This document shows positions 7,721 to 13,627 of a stretch of DNA of 17,424 nucleotides, piece after piece. The notes under the pieces were generated by a model. It saw only the letters and a program-made list of their open reading frames with translations. It was not told where the DNA came from and searched no databases. How positions within the stretch are numbered: the first letter of the stretch is position 1; each line of letters starts with the position of its first letter. The translations under genes were made by a program, and so were the position numbers. Origin of the DNA: Arthrobacter sp. (lineage in GTDB: Bacteria; Actinomycetota; Actinomycetes; Actinomycetales; Micrococcaceae); NCBI GenBank assembly GCA_030147325.1, contig JASLAA010000240.1:1-17424 (forward strand), in the 5' to 3' direction.

Positions 7721-8542
7721 GTGCAGGTAGTGAGCATCAGCAGCCTCAAAGGCGGTGTCGGCAAGACATCGGTGACCCTGGGGCTCGCCTCGGCAGCACT
7801 GGCAGCCGGGATCCCGACCCTGGTGATCGACCTCGACCCCCATGCCGACGCCACGACCGGCCTGGGGGTTCACCCGACGGGTCAGACCGATATCGGACGC
7901 CTGCTCAAGAACGCACGCCGTGGTGACCTCTCCGCCAACGTCGTCCCCAGCGGCTGGGTCGCTACCGCTGCCCGGCAGGGCCTGCCCGCGGCCACCCTCG
8001 ACGTCGCCATGGGATCCGCCTACTCCGGCATCTACGACCGGCCCGACCTCGGGCGGCGGGACCAGCGCAGGCTCGCGTCACTCCTGTCGCGCGTCGAGGG
8101 CTACAGCCTGGTCCTCGTCGACTGCCCGCCCTCGCTCAGCGGGCTCACCCGGATCGCCTGGACCGCCAGCAACAAGGTGCTCCTGGTGGCCGAACCGGGG
8201 CTGTTCTCCGTGGCCGGCACCGAGCGGACCATGAGGGCCCTGGAACTCTTCCGCAGGGAGTTCGCACCGAACCTGCAGACGGCCGGCATCATCGCGAATC
8301 GTGTCCGCTCCAGCTCGAACGAACACACGTTCCGCCTCGCGGAGATGAAGCAGATGTTCGGCGACCTGCTGCTGAGGCCAACCCTTCCCGAGCAGGCCAA
8401 CTGGCAGCAGATCCAGGGCGCAGCCCACTCCGTGCACCACTGGCCCGGCGATTCCGCGCAGCAGGCCGCGGGCTACCTCGACGAACTGCTGAGGAACGTG
8501 ACCGACTCAGGCCGGATGCGCAGCCGCGGGACGCGCCGGTAG
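7721..8542 (+). CDS. ParA-family ATPase (orphan, no ParB adjacent)
   Basis: Deviant-Walker ATPase of the ParA/Soj class, which uses ATP-dependent dimerisation and surface binding to position chromosomes or other cargo. The 273-residue protein begins directly with the ATPase core. Walker A is KGGVGKTS (10-17, with signature Lys10 and Lys15), Walker A' is VIDLDPHAD (35-43), and Walker B is LVLVDCPPS (Asp134). DPHAD replaces the common DPQGN. The C-terminus is basic (RMRSRGTRR). The start is GTG at 7721 (VQVVSISSLKGG). Another GTG at 7730 is possible, and neither has a clear Shine-Dalgarno. The gene is divergent from pyc and convergent with the ResR-like regulator. No ParB or parS-like 16-mer was seen nearby. 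The chromosomal ParA of ParABS normally sits with ParB near the origin, so this is more likely a paralogue, possibly a division-site or other positioning ATPase. The exact role is unknown. Confidence 0.88.
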   Translation: MQVVSISSLKGGVGKTSVTLGLASAALAAGIPTLVIDLDPHADATTGLGVHPTGQTDIGRLLKNARRGDLSANVVPSGWVATAARQGLPAATLDVAMGSAYSGIYDRPDLGRRDQRRLASLLSRVEGYSLVLVDCPPSLSGLTRIAWTASNKVLLVAEPGLFSVAGTERTMRALELFRREFAPNLQTAGIIANRVRSSSNEHTFRLAEMKQMFGDLLLRPTLPEQANWQQIQGAAHSVHHWPGDSAQQAAGYLDELLRNVTDSGRMRSRGTRR

Positions 8543-8557
8543 TCGGGTGAGATCCGC

Positions 8558-8578
8558 GCTCCGGTATCGTGTCGGAGC
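8558..8578. terminator. Hairpin between convergent parA-like and resR genes
   Basis: GCTCCG (8558-8563) pairs with CGGAGC (8573-8578) around a 9-nt loop, 15 bp after the parA-like stop and before the resR stop. Only two T residues follow on the plus strand. It is a weak candidate shared terminator, supported mainly by its place between converging genes. Confidence 0.35.
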
Positions 8579-8602
8579 TTCCGCTGCGATGGCTGGCGTG
8601 CG

Positions 8603-9190
8603 CTAGCTGATCTTGCGCGTCGCCCGGCGCTTGCTGAGCTCATCGCCCGGGAAGTCCTGGTCGACGGCGTGCTCGCTCGGCAGCGAGGCGAGGCTTCCCT
8701 CGACCTCACGCCAGACCCTTCCGACAGCGATGCCGAAGACTCCCTGACCGCCCTGGACGAGGTCGATGACCTCGTCCGCCGACGTGCACTCATAGACGCT
8801 CGCGCCGTCGCTCATGAGCGTGATCTGGGCGAGGTCCTCGACGCCACGCTCGCGCAGGTGTTCGACAGCGGTGCGGATCTGCTGGAGCGAGACGCCTGTG
8901 TCGAGCAGTCGCTTGACCACTTTCAGGACGAGGATGTCGCGGAACCCGTAGAGCCGCTGAGTGCCGGATCCGGAAGCGCCACGGACGGCGGGTTCGACGA
9001 GACCGGTCCGGGCCCAGTAGTCGAGCTGCCGATAGGTGATGCCTGCCGCCTTACAGGCGGTAGGGCCGCGGTACCCGGCGTCCTCGTCGAGGACGGGGAG
9101 GTCTTCCGTGAACAGCAAGCCCTGGGCGCTCGATGGGACACCAGCGCCTGCCGGGCTGGTTGCCTTGCCGGCGTCACCCTTCGGACTCAC
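8603..9190 (-). CDS. resR: MerR-family regulator, ResR/McdR (Rv1830) type
   Basis: Predicted DNA-binding regulator of growth and division genes; the mycobacterial homologue, ResR/McdR, is linked to cell-size control and antibiotic recovery. The 195-residue protein has a short disordered N-terminus (1-35). Its winged-helix domain begins at YRGPTACKAAGITYRQLDYWARTGLV (split across 40-65) and runs through QRLYGFRDILVLKVVKRLLDTGVSLQQI. The C-terminal region includes DLAQITLMSDGASVYEC and LVQGGQGVFGIAV, which I recall as near-identical in Rv1830. No metal-binding Cys pattern typical of metal-sensing MerR proteins is present. The start is GTG at 9190, because AGGAGG (9202-9197) lies 6 nt upstream. 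The in-frame ATG at 9205 directly abuts this site (its G is followed by AGGAGG), so it cannot use it. The gene has its own promoter (9305-9333), so it is not simply the last gene of the garA-ftsR operon. It converges on a ParA-type ATPase. Confidence 0.93.
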   Translation of the reverse strand: MSPKGDAGKATSPAGAGVPSSAQGLLFTEDLPVLDEDAGYRGPTACKAAGITYRQLDYWARTGLVEPAVRGASGSGTQRLYGFRDILVLKVVKRLLDTGVSLQQIRTAVEHLRERGVEDLAQITLMSDGASVYECTSADEVIDLVQGGQGVFGIAVGRVWREVEGSLASLPSEHAVDQDFPGDELSKRRATRKIS

Positions 9191-9196
9191 GTGCTG

Positions 9197-9202
9197 CCTC
9201 CT
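9197..9202 (-). promoter_or_regulatory. Ribosome binding site AGGAGG that sets the resR start
   Basis: The full consensus AGGAGG is followed by the 6-nt spacer CAGCAC and then GTG at 9190. It starts immediately after the ATG at 9205, so initiation at that ATG would have no ribosome binding site. Confidence 0.85.
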
Positions 9203-9250
9203 CATCGGGTCCCCGGGAAAGATGCCTGCCCTGGACGGGACCCTTCGCTC

Positions 9251-9265
9251 TGCACTCGAGGTGCA
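9251..9265. repeat. Inverted repeat TGCAC-TCGAG-GTGCA in resR leader
   Basis: Perfect 5-bp arms TGCAC (9251-9255) and GTGCA (9261-9265) lie in the untranslated leader between the resR promoter and its GTG. It could be an RNA hairpin or a DNA-binding site; nothing here distinguishes the two. Confidence 0.3.
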
Positions 9266-9273
9266 CCGGGACC

Positions 9274-9290
9274 CCCACGCATGCAGTGGG
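9274..9290. repeat. Inverted repeat CCCAC-N7-GTGGG just downstream of resR promoter
   Basis: CCCAC (9274-9278) and GTGGG (9286-9290) flank GCATGCA. On the minus strand the repeat starts 8 to 10 nt after the predicted transcription start, a position suited to repression or autoregulation. No known operator is recognised. Confidence 0.35.
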
Positions 9291-9304
9291 AACTGTATGC
9301 TCCG

Positions 9305-9333
9305 ACGTTAGATGGCGGGAGGACCAAGGTCAA
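9305..9333 (-). promoter_or_regulatory. resR promoter, TTGACC-N17-TAACGT
   Basis: On the minus strand TTGACC (9333-9328) and TAACGT (9310-9305) are separated by exactly 17 bp, the clearest housekeeping-sigma promoter in the window. The predicted start near 9298 leaves a leader of about 108 nt that contains two inverted repeats. Nothing else convincing is seen between 9334 and the end of the nuclease gene at 9424. GC hairpins there lack a T-tract. Confidence 0.65.
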
Positions 9334-9423
9334 AGAGGTGGCCCTGCAAGGACCGGCGTGTCGGCTGCGGCTCGCCGCTGTGTCCTCGCTCAGGGCAACC
9401 GGACGACTGTCGCGGCCCCGGCC

Positions 9424-9924
9424 TCAGCGCTCGAAGTCCTCGGGCTCGACGTCGGCCAGGAACTCCCGGAACTGGAGCACTTCGTTCTCGGCGCTCTCCT
9501 CGGTGACATTGCCACCATCCTCGTCGTCGGCGTCCGCGATCTCGACGCCGGCCACCGCAAGGACCTCGTCGGCACAGTAGATGGGGCACGGCACCCGCAG
9601 CGCCACCGCAAGGGCGTCCGACGCGCGGGAGTTCACCGTCACCCCATCGCGGAACACGAGTTGTGCGTGATAGACGGTGTCCTCGACCGACGTGATGCGC
9701 ACTTCGACGATCTCCTTGCCCACCGCGGCCACGACGTCGACCAGGAGGTCGTGCGTCATGGGTCGAGGCGGCACGATGCCCTGCTGGACGAAAGCGATCG
9801 CACTGGCCTCCGGCGCGCCGATCCAAATGGGCAGGTGGCGCTCCCCCGATGCCTCACGCAGGAGGACCAGAGGCTGGTTCGAGGGCAGTTCGATGCGCAC
9901 ACCGACTACTTCGACTTCGATCAC
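9424..9924 (-). CDS. Bifunctional nuclease (DUF151/BFN) domain protein, Rv1829-like
   Basis: Small cytoplasmic protein of 166 residues. About residues 1-130 form the BFN domain, recognisable from VEVVGVRIELPSNQPLVLL at the N-terminus, RHLPIWIGAPEASAIAF and the middle signature RPMTHDLLVDVVAAVG. The conserved stretch VNSRASDALAVALRVPCPIYCAD completes it (split here for length: VNSRASDALAVA then LRVPCPIYCAD). The last 35 residues are strongly acidic. Plant members of this family have reported DNase/RNase activity; the activity of bacterial members is poorly defined. The start is GTG at 9924, 9 bp after the ftsR stop, and GGCGG in the gap may serve as a weak ribosome binding site, suggesting translational coupling. 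Its place between the ftsR-like and resR-like genes is the same as I recall for Rv1829 in mycobacteria, which supports a shared physiological role. Confidence 0.9.
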   Translation of the reverse strand: MIEVEVVGVRIELPSNQPLVLLREASGERHLPIWIGAPEASAIAFVQQGIVPPRPMTHDLLVDVVAAVGKEIVEVRITSVEDTVYHAQLVFRDGVTVNSRASDALAVALRVPCPIYCADEVLAVAGVEIADADDEDGGNVTEESAENEVLQFREFLADVEPEDFER

Positions 9925-9933
9925 GGGAGCCGC

Positions 9934-10683
9934 CTAACTGTCCATCCGGGCTATCTGGCTGTGTACCAGGGCGCTGTGCAGACCCAGGCAGAGCTCGCTG
10001 ATCTCGCGTGCTGTCTCGGCGGCCCGTGCCTTGGACGCGACGTCCTTGCGTGAGGTCAGCGGAGCAACCACCCGCTCCACGAGGCCCAGCTCGCGGTCGG
10101 CTGCGGCCCGGAAGGGGCGCAGGTGGCGGGGCTCGATGCCGTGGCCCTCGAGCTGGACGCAGGCCCTGGTGATCTTCAGGGCGTGTTCGTCGAACCGGTT
10201 GTCGACGGCGGTGATCAGTCCGAAGCTCACGAGGTCGTCGACGAGGCTCCGGGATGCGCCGGCCTCCGCCGCCAGCGTCTCGGAGGTCAGCCTCCGGGCG
10301 TGGGCGTTGAGTTCCAGGGACAACTGGTCGGAGACGACGCGGGGCGCAAGGCTCATTCCGCCCGGCAGCGAATCGGGCTGCTCCCCGCGGTCTATGGCGT
10401 CGACGTAATCCTTGATGACCTTCAGCGGCAGGTACTGATCACGCTGCAGGGCAAGGACGAAACGCAGGCGCTCGACGTCGTGTGCCGCGTACTTCCGGTA
10501 TCCGGCGCGTGTTCGCTGGGGAGCGATCAGGCCCTTCTCCTCGAGGAAGCGGATCTTGGACGCCGTCACCTGCGGGAAGTCCGCCGCCAGTTCACGCAGC
10601 ACCTCCCCGATATTGAGGACGCCTGCGCCGAGAGGACCGGAGGCTACGCCGGCCGGACGGCGGGCGGGTTGCGAGACAGGCAT
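9934..10683 (-). CDS. ftsR: MerR-family cell-division regulator FtsR (Rv1828-like)
   Basis: Transcription regulator of 249 residues. In Corynebacterium glutamicum the homologue FtsR activates ftsZ, and in mycobacteria it is Rv1828. The N-terminal 20 residues are a Pro/Ala-rich tail. The winged-helix MerR domain spans about 23-95, with LNIGEVLRELAADFPQVTAS, KIRFLEEKGLIAPQRT and GYRKYAAHDVERLRFVLALQ. A linker follows, and the C-terminal half (ARRLTSETLAAEAGASRSLV onwards) resembles a second effector or dimerisation helical domain. There is no metal-binding cysteine motif. The start ATG at 10683 is 8 bp after the garA stop without an obvious ribosome binding site, so translation is probably coupled to garA. 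The order gcvH-garA-ftsR-BFN is read as one operon. The divisional role is transferred from relatives, not seen in this sequence. Confidence 0.92.
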   Translation of the reverse strand: MPVSQPARRPAGVASGPLGAGVLNIGEVLRELAADFPQVTASKIRFLEEKGLIAPQRTRAGYRKYAAHDVERLRFVLALQRDQYLPLKVIKDYVDAIDRGEQPDSLPGGMSLAPRVVSDQLSLELNAHARRLTSETLAAEAGASRSLVDDLVSFGLITAVDNRFDEHALKITRACVQLEGHGIEPRHLRPFRAAADRELGLVERVVAPLTSRKDVASKARAAETAREISELCLGLHSALVHSQIARMDS

Positions 10684-10691
10684 GGGCCGCG

Positions 10692-11183
10692 CTAGGCCTG
10701 CGCTGTCGGGTACTGCTCGCTGGATGTGGTTGCCACACGGGCAGCGTAGAAGGTCAGGCGGAACTTGCCGATCTGCACCTCGTTGCCGTTGCGCAGCGCG
10801 ACGCTGTCCACGCGGTCGTTGTTGACGTAGGTCCCGTTCAGGCTGCCGGTGTCGACCACCATGAAGCCGTTGCCTGTCCGGCGGAACTCGACGTGTTGAC
10901 GGGAGACCGTCACGTCGTCGAGGAAGATGTCCGCGTTCGGGTGCCGGCCGGCCTTGGTGATGTCCTCGTCGAGCAGGAAGCGGGCACCGGCGTTGGGGCC
11001 GGAGTGGGCGATCAGCAGCGCTGATCCGGCGGGCAGGGCGGCGACTGATGCCTGCTCCTCGCGCGTCAGATGCCGTTCCAGCTCGGTCACCGCGACCTGC
11101 GGCGGTAGACCGATCGTCGTTGTCTCAGGAGACGTCATGCTCGGCTCTTCTCCATTCACGGCTGGGTTCACGTTGGGCACCAT
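10692..11183 (-). CDS. garA: FHA-domain signalling protein GarA/OdhI
   Basis: Phosphorylation-switched regulator. In mycobacteria and corynebacteria the unphosphorylated protein binds and inhibits 2-oxoglutarate dehydrogenase (and controls glutamate metabolism); Ser/Thr kinases such as PknB or PknG release it by phosphorylating an N-terminal threonine motif. The 163-residue protein has that motif as ETTT (20-23) and then an FHA domain, about 55-148. Its phosphothreonine-binding residues are visible: GR (79-80), SRQH (94-97) and NGT (116-118). ADIFLDDVTVSRQHVEF and DTGSLNGTYVN are typical of the GarA subgroup. I chose the ATG at 11183 because GGAGGA (11196-11191) lies 7 nt upstream. A GTG at 11231 would lengthen the protein without support. 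An ATG at 11138 would retain the ETTT motif but has a weaker ribosome binding site. It follows gcvH by 75 bp and precedes ftsR. Confidence 0.94.
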   Translation of the reverse strand: MVPNVNPAVNGEEPSMTSPETTTIGLPPQVAVTELERHLTREEQASVAALPAGSALLIAHSGPNAGARFLLDEDITKAGRHPNADIFLDDVTVSRQHVEFRRTGNGFMVVDTGSLNGTYVNNDRVDSVALRNGNEVQIGKFRLTFYAARVATTSSEQYPTAQA

Positions 11184-11190
11184 CGGTCTT

Positions 11191-11196
11191 TCCTCC
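11191..11196 (-). promoter_or_regulatory. Ribosome binding site GGAGGA that sets the garA start
   Basis: GGAGGA with a 7-nt spacer precedes ATG 11183, favouring it over the GTG at 11231 and the ATG at 11138. The resulting length of 163 residues is close to that of mycobacterial GarA. Confidence 0.75.
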
Positions 11197-11250
11197 CCTA
11201 CTGCGTGTGCGTCCGGTTCCCACCGGCGCACCTCCCCAGCTGCCTTCGCC

Positions 11251-11264
11251 GGGTAGAACTACCC
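11251..11264. repeat. Palindrome GGGTAG-AA-CTACCC over the gcvH stop codon
   Basis: Perfect 6-bp arms (11251-11256 and 11259-11264) separated by 2 bp include the gcvH TAG (11261-11259). With so tight a loop it would fold poorly as RNA, so a protein-binding site in front of garA is as likely as a terminator. There is no T-run after it. Confidence 0.35.
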
Positions 11265-11645
11265 TACCTGCTGGGAGTAATCGGCTGAACTCAGGAGGTC
11301 CCGGACCACGGAGGGATCGGACACCTTGATCTCGAGCAACCAGCCCTCGCCGTAGGGGTCCGAGTTGATGAGGGACGGGTCGTCGTCGAGCGCTTCGTTG
11401 CGCGCCACGATCTCTCCCGTGACCGGAGCGTAGATGTCGCTCACGCTCTTGGTGGACTCGACCTCGCCGATCACGTCCGCACCGGTCACGGCTGTTCCCG
11501 CCTCGGGCATCTGGACGTAGACGACGTCCCCGAGTGCGTCCTGGGCGAAATCGGTGATACCGACCCGCACCGTGCCGTCGACGGCGGGTTCACTGACCCA
11601 CTCGTGCTCCGCGGTGTAATAGAGGCCGTCGGGAATGCTGCTCAT
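11259..11645 (-). CDS. gcvH: Glycine cleavage system H protein
   Basis: Lipoyl-carrying shuttle protein of the glycine cleavage complex, passing the methylamine group from the P protein to the T protein and then hydrogen to the L protein. The 128 residues match the family. The lipoylation site is Lys66 in GEVESTKSVSDIYAPV, preceded by EHEWV (13-17) and the GDVVYVQMP strand. The terminal part DPYGEGWLLEIK is also typical. The start ATG at 11645 is preceded by AAAGG at 6 nt. The P, T and L genes are not in the window. The gene is placed directly before garA, as in mycobacteria (Rv1826-Rv1827). In this family lipoylated H protein can also take part in lipoate relay to 2-oxoacid dehydrogenases, which would fit beside GarA, but that is inference. 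A candidate promoter and operator lie at 11709-11744. Confidence 0.97.
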   Translation of the reverse strand: MSSIPDGLYYTAEHEWVSEPAVDGTVRVGITDFAQDALGDVVYVQMPEAGTAVTGADVIGEVESTKSVSDIYAPVTGEIVARNEALDDDPSLINSDPYGEGWLLEIKVSDPSVVRDLLSSADYSQQVG

Positions 11646-11708
11646 GGTCGCCTTTCGAACGCACGGTGATCCTCGGCGGCGGGAACCGCCCGGTACGGGT
11701 ACTGGTCG

Positions 11709-11714
11709 AGTATA
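11709..11714 (-). promoter_or_regulatory. gcvH -10 box TATACT
   Basis: TATACT on the minus strand (5 of 6 to consensus) would start transcription near 11702, leaving a leader of about 57 nt with a small GGCGG/CCGCC hairpin. The -35 position (about 11732-11737) has no good hexamer but is covered by an inverted repeat. It lies just beyond the tRNA terminator, so gcvH-garA-ftsR-BFN likely starts here. Confidence 0.55.
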
Positions 11715-11727
11715 GGCATAACGGTCG

Positions 11728-11744
11728 GAGGCGTGACGCGCCTC
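11728..11744. promoter_or_regulatory. Inverted repeat GAGGCG-N5-CGCCTC over the gcvH -35 region
   Basis: Perfect 6-bp arms (11728-11733, 11739-11744) with a 5-bp spacer lie where the -35 of the TATACT promoter should be. Being upstream of the expected start site, it would act as DNA, not RNA, so an operator or activator site is the natural reading. The regulator is unknown. Confidence 0.4.
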
Positions 11745-11787
11745 TCACCTGCTCGCTCCCGGGAAGGCTGCACCACCGCTGGAATGC

Positions 11788-11829
11788 GAAAGACCCGTCC
11801 CCTCCGGCCTGCGCCGGTGGAAACGGGTC
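11788..11829 (-). terminator. Rho-independent terminator of tRNA-Pro
   Basis: On the minus strand GACCCGTTTCC pairs with GGGGACGGGTC (two G-U pairs), and an inner CCGGC-GCAG-GCCGG stem-loop sits within. The sequence TTT follows at 11791-11789. It begins 9 nt after the tRNA 3' end and insulates it from gcvH. It is the best-formed terminator in the window. Confidence 0.75.
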
Positions 11830-11837
11830 CTGCAGTG

Positions 11838-11911
<74 letters not shown>

Positions 11912-11988
11912 ATCAGCCTGTCCAGCAGGCCAAACCACTCGGATAACACTACATCATTTCCGGGATGGATCAGCACGCCGGAGAGGCG

Positions 11989-13545
11989 TCAGCGCTTGCG
12001 GCTGCGCTTCTCGCGGACCCTCATGCTGACCTCGATGGGAGTGCCTTCGAAGCCGAACGTCTCGCGCAGGCGCCGGGTGATGAACCGACGGTAGCCGGGA
12101 TCCAGGAAGCCGGTCGTGAACAGCACGAACTTCGGCGGGCGGCTCGAGGCCTGTGTACCGAAGAGGATGCGTGGCTGCTTCCCACCGCGCACGGGGTGCG
12201 GGTGGGCCGCGACCAGTTCGCCGAGGAAGGCGTTGAGGCGGCCGGTCGGGATGCGCCGGTCCCAGGACTCCAGCGCGACGTCGAGCGCCGGGACCAGGCG
12301 GTCCTTGTGCCAGCCGGTCAGGGCCGAGATGTTCACCCGCGGGGCCCACTCCACATGAGCCAGGTCCTGCTCGATCTCACGCTCCAGGTAGCGGCGGCGC
12401 TCGTCGTCGAGCAGGTCCCACTTGTTGAAGGCGAGCACGATGGCCCTGCCGGACTCGATGGCCATGTTCAGGATGCGGATGTCCTGCTCGCTGAGTACCT
12501 CGTCGACGGCGAGGAGCACGACGGCGACCTCGGCCTTCTCGAGCGCCGACTGCGTCCGCAGCGAGGCGTAGAAGTCCGCACCCTGCTGCATGTGCACCCG
12601 GCGGCGGATGCCCGCGGTGTCGACGAAGCGCCAGGGGCGTCCGCCGAGCTCGATCATCTCGTCCACCGGGTCTCGCGTGGTGCCGGCCATGGGGTCGACG
12701 ACCACGCGGTCCGATCCGGCCAGCTTGTTCAGCAGGGAGGACTTGCCCACGTTCGGGCGGCCGATGAGGGCGATCCGGCGCGGTCCGCCCGACCGTTCGA
12801 TACCACCGTGCTCCGAGAACTCGGGGAGCACCTCGAGTACCCGGTCCAGCATGTCGCCGGTCCCGCGTCCGTGCAGGGCGGAGACGGGCCAGGGCTGCCC
12901 GAAGCCGAGGCCCCACAGCACCGAGGCGTCGGCCTCGTTCTGGATGTCGTCGACCTTGTTGGCCACGAGGATCACGGGCTTCTTCTTGCGGCGCAGCATG
13001 CGGACCACGGCCTCGTCGGTCGCGGTGGCACCTACCGTCGCATCGACGACGAGCAGGACGGCGTCCGCCATGTCGACGGCGATCTCCGCCTGGTCCGCCA
13101 CCCGGGCGTTGATGCCCTTGGCGTCCTGCTCCCAGCCACCGGTGTCCACCAGCGTGAAGTTCCGGCCCGTCCACTGCGCAGGGTACGAGACGCGGTCGCG
13201 CGTCACTCCGGGGGTGTCCTCGACGACGGCCTCGCGCCGACCGAGGATGCGGTTCACCAGGGTGGACTTGCCGACGTTCGGGCGTCCCACGATCGCGAGG
13301 ACCGGGTTGAGGCGGCCCTCGTCCTCGTCCTCGTAGTCCTCGTCCTGCCGGGCGAGGAGCGCGGCGTCCTCGTCGTCGAGCTCGTAGTCCTCGAGCCCGG
13401 CGCGCAGCGAGGCCGCGCGCTGGTCGGCCACGGCGTCGTCGAGGGTGTCGAGGACCTCGCTGACCTGGTCCTCACCGCTCGGCTCGTAGTCCTCGTCGGC
13501 TCCGGCGCCCTGGTCCGTCGCGTCCGGCGAAAGGTTCTCGCTCAT
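11989..13545 (-). CDS. der: Ribosome-associated GTPase Der (EngA) with acidic N-terminal extension
   Basis: Essential double-GTPase needed for assembly of the 50S ribosomal subunit. The 518 residues comprise an unusual acidic extension (1-78, rich in Asp and Glu, with QDEDYEDEDEG near its end), then G domain 1 and G domain 2, then a C-terminal KH-like domain. G domain 1 has the P-loop GRPNVGKST (87-95), DTGG and NKVD. G domain 2 has GRPNVGKSS, DTAGIRRR and NKWD. The KH-like domain ends in the basic REKRSRKR. The start ATG at 13545 has AAGGA 8 nt upstream. The frame is open to 13758, but that part lies in cmk. It is the last gene of the scpB-rluB-tyrA-cmk-der cluster, 82 bp after cmk. The extension is common in actinobacterial Der proteins as I recall and is absent from the enterobacterial enzyme. 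Confidence 0.97.
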   Translation of the reverse strand: MSENLSPDATDQGAGADEDYEPSGEDQVSEVLDTLDDAVADQRAASLRAGLEDYELDDEDAALLARQDEDYEDEDEGRLNPVLAIVGRPNVGKSTLVNRILGRREAVVEDTPGVTRDRVSYPAQWTGRNFTLVDTGGWEQDAKGINARVADQAEIAVDMADAVLLVVDATVGATATDEAVVRMLRRKKKPVILVANKVDDIQNEADASVLWGLGFGQPWPVSALHGRGTGDMLDRVLEVLPEFSEHGGIERSGGPRRIALIGRPNVGKSSLLNKLAGSDRVVVDPMAGTTRDPVDEMIELGGRPWRFVDTAGIRRRVHMQQGADFYASLRTQSALEKAEVAVVLLAVDEVLSEQDIRILNMAIESGRAIVLAFNKWDLLDDERRRYLEREIEQDLAHVEWAPRVNISALTGWHKDRLVPALDVALESWDRRIPTGRLNAFLGELVAAHPHPVRGGKQPRILFGTQASSRPPKFVLFTTGFLDPGYRRFITRRLRETFGFEGTPIEVSMRVREKRSRKR

Positions 13546-13571
13546 CTGAAATTTCCTTCGGTTGGTGTCTG

Positions 13572-13607
13572 CCGTCTCCCGACGGTCATCCTGGTGGGCT
13601 TGCGCCC
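13572..13607 (-). other. Two small stem-loops in the cmk-der gap
   Basis: On the minus strand GGGC-GCAA-GCCC (13607-13596), a GNRA-capped stem, is followed by CCGTC-GGGA-GACGG (13585-13572). Neither has a T-run, so they look like leader or processing structures ahead of der rather than terminators. They could also be chance in GC-rich DNA. Confidence 0.3.
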
Positions 13608-13627
13608 GAGATCGGTACTGGTCCTGG

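Noticed and set aside
7532..7873. 113-codon minus-strand open frame across the pyc-parA gap
   Set aside because: It overlaps the start of the parA-like gene, has no family resemblance and no ribosome binding site that stands out.
9334..9423. Terminator for the gcvH-garA-ftsR-BFN operon
   Set aside because: GC-rich hairpins such as GCGGC-TC-GCCGC (9367-9378) are present, but stems are short, loops tiny and no T-run follows, so I do not call one.
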